DNA from: Paraburkholderia kururiensis
Lineage (GTDB): Bacteria > Pseudomonadota > Gammaproteobacteria > Burkholderiales > Burkholderiaceae
DNA: 64,000 nt
Direction of reading: 5' to 3'
NCBI RefSeq assembly: GCF_034424375.1
Contig: NZ_CP139965.1
Span: 4,836,001 to 4,900,000 of the forward strand
Below, one piece after another: positions 62,813-64,000 of the stretch; within the stretch, counting starts at the first letter, position 1; each line of letters opens with the position of its first letter. The notes beneath the pieces were generated by a model, which had not been told where the DNA came from, did no database searches, and worked only from the letters and a program-made list of their open reading frames with translations. A program made the position numbers and the translations under genes.

Positions 62813-63166
62813 TCACGACGGAAACGCGCGCTCCACCGCGCCCAGCGCACGGCGAATCAACTGGTGTTCGCGCGGCCCGAGTGATTCGGTGTGAAGCCGC
62901 TGCAATTCGCGCAAGACGATTGCCACTCGACGGGCGAGATGCACGGAGGTCCCCGGAAGAGGCCATACGTGCATGAGATAAGCGAGCGGCACCACATGCC
63001 GGGTTTCACACCAGTGGTCGAACAGCGCGGCGCAGCAGTCCTCGATTTCGCTCAATACCGCGGCTTCGTCGTGTGCAAGAGGCTCGGTCCCGGCCGGCTG
63101 CGGCATGGGTCTGTCGACTTCGCGCAGGAATCGCGTCGCACGCTTGAACGGATAGATTTCCGACAT
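62813..63166 (-). CDS. Hypothetical protein
   Basis: A 117-residue protein of no family I recognise. It is largely helical with clustered His, Cys and Trp (IEDCCAALFDHWCETRHVVP, then AYLMHVWPLPGTSVHLARRV). The third-position GC of the frame looks coding. The ATG at 63164-63166 is the most natural start; a longer version to 63211 exists. No good ribosome site is visible. It is convergent with the thioesterase gene. Confidence 0.5.
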   Translation of the reverse strand: MSEIYPFKRATRFLREVDRPMPQPAGTEPLAHDEAAVLSEIEDCCAALFDHWCETRHVVPLAYLMHVWPLPGTSVHLARRVAIVLRELQRLHTESLGPREHQLIRRALGAVERAFPS

Positions 63167-63547
63167 GACTGGAACCGCCAGGTGACAGGGAGTGGACGAC
63201 GCGCTCGCCACCCCGCGATGGCGGCCGACCGATGATCGTCGCGCGACGGGGTGTCTTGCCGGGGAATTCGTCGCGCATCATAAATTTCTTCCGCTGGCAG
63301 GCGCGCGACCTGGCCGATTGAAACCATAACTCGGCGGTTTCTCGCCAACGTCGCTGCATGGCGACGCGCAGCGTGACGCTATCCGCCAACATCGTGGCGC
63401 GATCGGTCAGTCTTGTTCGTCTCGTGAAACGCCTGTTTATGATGTGCCGCAATCGATGCAGGAAACTGCGCAATGGCGGGCACACAGACAGTGCCCGTTG
63501 TTGCCTTGAACCTGCACCTTCATTGAACGGCTCGACAGCGGCGAGCG
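63167..63547. other. Intergenic region before the acyltransferase gene
   Basis: A 381-bp gap. A weak promoter pair TTGTTC (63413) and TATGAT (63438-63443) is spaced 19 bp, too long to be convincing. I see no small gene or terminator. Confidence 0.35.
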
Positions 63548-64000
63548 ATGGCGGGTACTGGCATGCTGAGTGCGTTGGTCAATCAGGCGTTGCGGCGCGT
63601 TCGTCCCGGCAAGGCGCTCGCGCCCGATCTGGGCGCGCTGGACATGCTGCTCTTTCTCGCGGAGCAGTGCGCCAATCTGATGCGCGGCACGGTGCTTTCG
63701 TTGCGCTCGCGTCGCGCTTCACCGTGCTTCGTCGGCCGACGCGTGAGATTGAGGTTTGCGCGCAAGATCGAGATAGGGCGTTATGCGGTGATCGGTGACG
63801 GCGCCATTCTCAGCGGCTTGGGGCGCGACGGATTGCACATCGGCGCACGCGCGAACATCGGCGCGTATACGCGGCTCGTGGTGGGCACCGATCTGGCGCG
63901 GCCCGGCGCGCGCATCGTGATCGGCGAAGGCTGCGGCATCGGCGAGTTTTCGAGCGTGGGCGGGTCGGGCGGCGTCACGATCGGTCGCAACACCATCATC
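63548..64000 (+). CDS. Hexapeptide-repeat acyltransferase, N-terminal part
   Basis: The frame runs off the right edge after 151 residues. After a helical N-terminus, a left-handed beta-helix begins, with repeats such as IEIGRYAVIGDGAIL, LHIGARANIGAYTRL, IVIGEGCGIGEFSSV and VTIGRNTII. These enzymes (LbH fold) acetylate sugars, often in surface polysaccharide synthesis. The ATG at 63548 is used; an ATG five codons later is an alternative. What lies beyond the edge would show whether a polysaccharide cluster starts here. Confidence 0.82.
   Translation, partial: MAGTGMLSALVNQALRRVRPGKALAPDLGALDMLLFLAEQCANLMRGTVLSLRSRRASPCFVGRRVRLRFARKIEIGRYAVIGDGAILSGLGRDGLHIGARANIGAYTRLVVGTDLARPGARIVIGEGCGIGEFSSVGGSGGVTIGRNTII

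Overview
The window is high-GC, densely packed proteobacterial chromosome. Gene content and protein style fit a member of the Burkholderiaceae (Burkholderia, Paraburkholderia or Caballeronia). Supporting signs are a BpeR-BpeAB-OprB type efflux locus, a glutathione-dependent formaldehyde pathway, paired YceI proteins beside a cytochrome b561, a MutL that keeps an endonuclease motif, and several large polyol and organic-acid catabolic operons. No rRNA, tRNA, insertion sequence, prophage or CRISPR array was seen. Species assignment is inference.

Layout. 1-5.2 kb: edge of dacB, a QseBC/PmrAB-like two-component pair, then a DegP/MucD protease preceded by a PmrA/QseB-type direct repeat, and a small periplasmic protein with its own terminator. 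5.4-7.3 kb: DUF427, CoxG-like and isochorismatase-type single genes. 7.3-14.6 kb: a divergent TetR repressor and RND efflux operon with an operator inside the promoter and a terminator-like hairpin in a long leader. 14.8-15.7 kb: a two-gene HicAB-like module. 15.7-21 kb: xanthine-type permease, a lone xylulokinase, and frmAB. 21.1-23.8 kb: znuABC.

24-43 kb is the main accessory block: two carbohydrate (probably sugar-alcohol) systems back to back. The first is a sorbitol/mannitol-type ABC transporter operon (smoS-E-F-G-HAD-K), a SorC-family regulator, and the divergent xylB-dalD pair. Its two catabolic promoters carry almost the same 32-bp element placed identically on the -10 box, so one regulator probably controls both. 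The second is an AraC-type regulator followed by a ribose-class ABC transporter, an erythritol/L-threitol dehydrogenase-like enzyme, an FGGY kinase and an L-xylulose-reductase-like SDR.

43-50 kb: miaA-mutL, a low-complexity repeat tract, dedA, sulP and a LysR gene. 50.2-52.2 kb: cytochrome b561 plus two yceI genes. 52.4-62 kb: a GntR-regulated catabolic operon (aminotransferase, FAH-family hydratase, YdiJ-like D-2-hydroxyacid dehydrogenase, MFS carrier, atypical crotonase, CaiB-type CoA-transferase) whose substrate cannot be read from the sequence. The window ends with a thioesterase, a small hypothetical gene and the start of a hexapeptide-repeat acyltransferase.

The items most worth following up are the HicA-like protein with a cysteine-cluster insert, the possible attenuator before the efflux genes, the shared SorC-type operator, and the GntR-controlled operon of unknown substrate.
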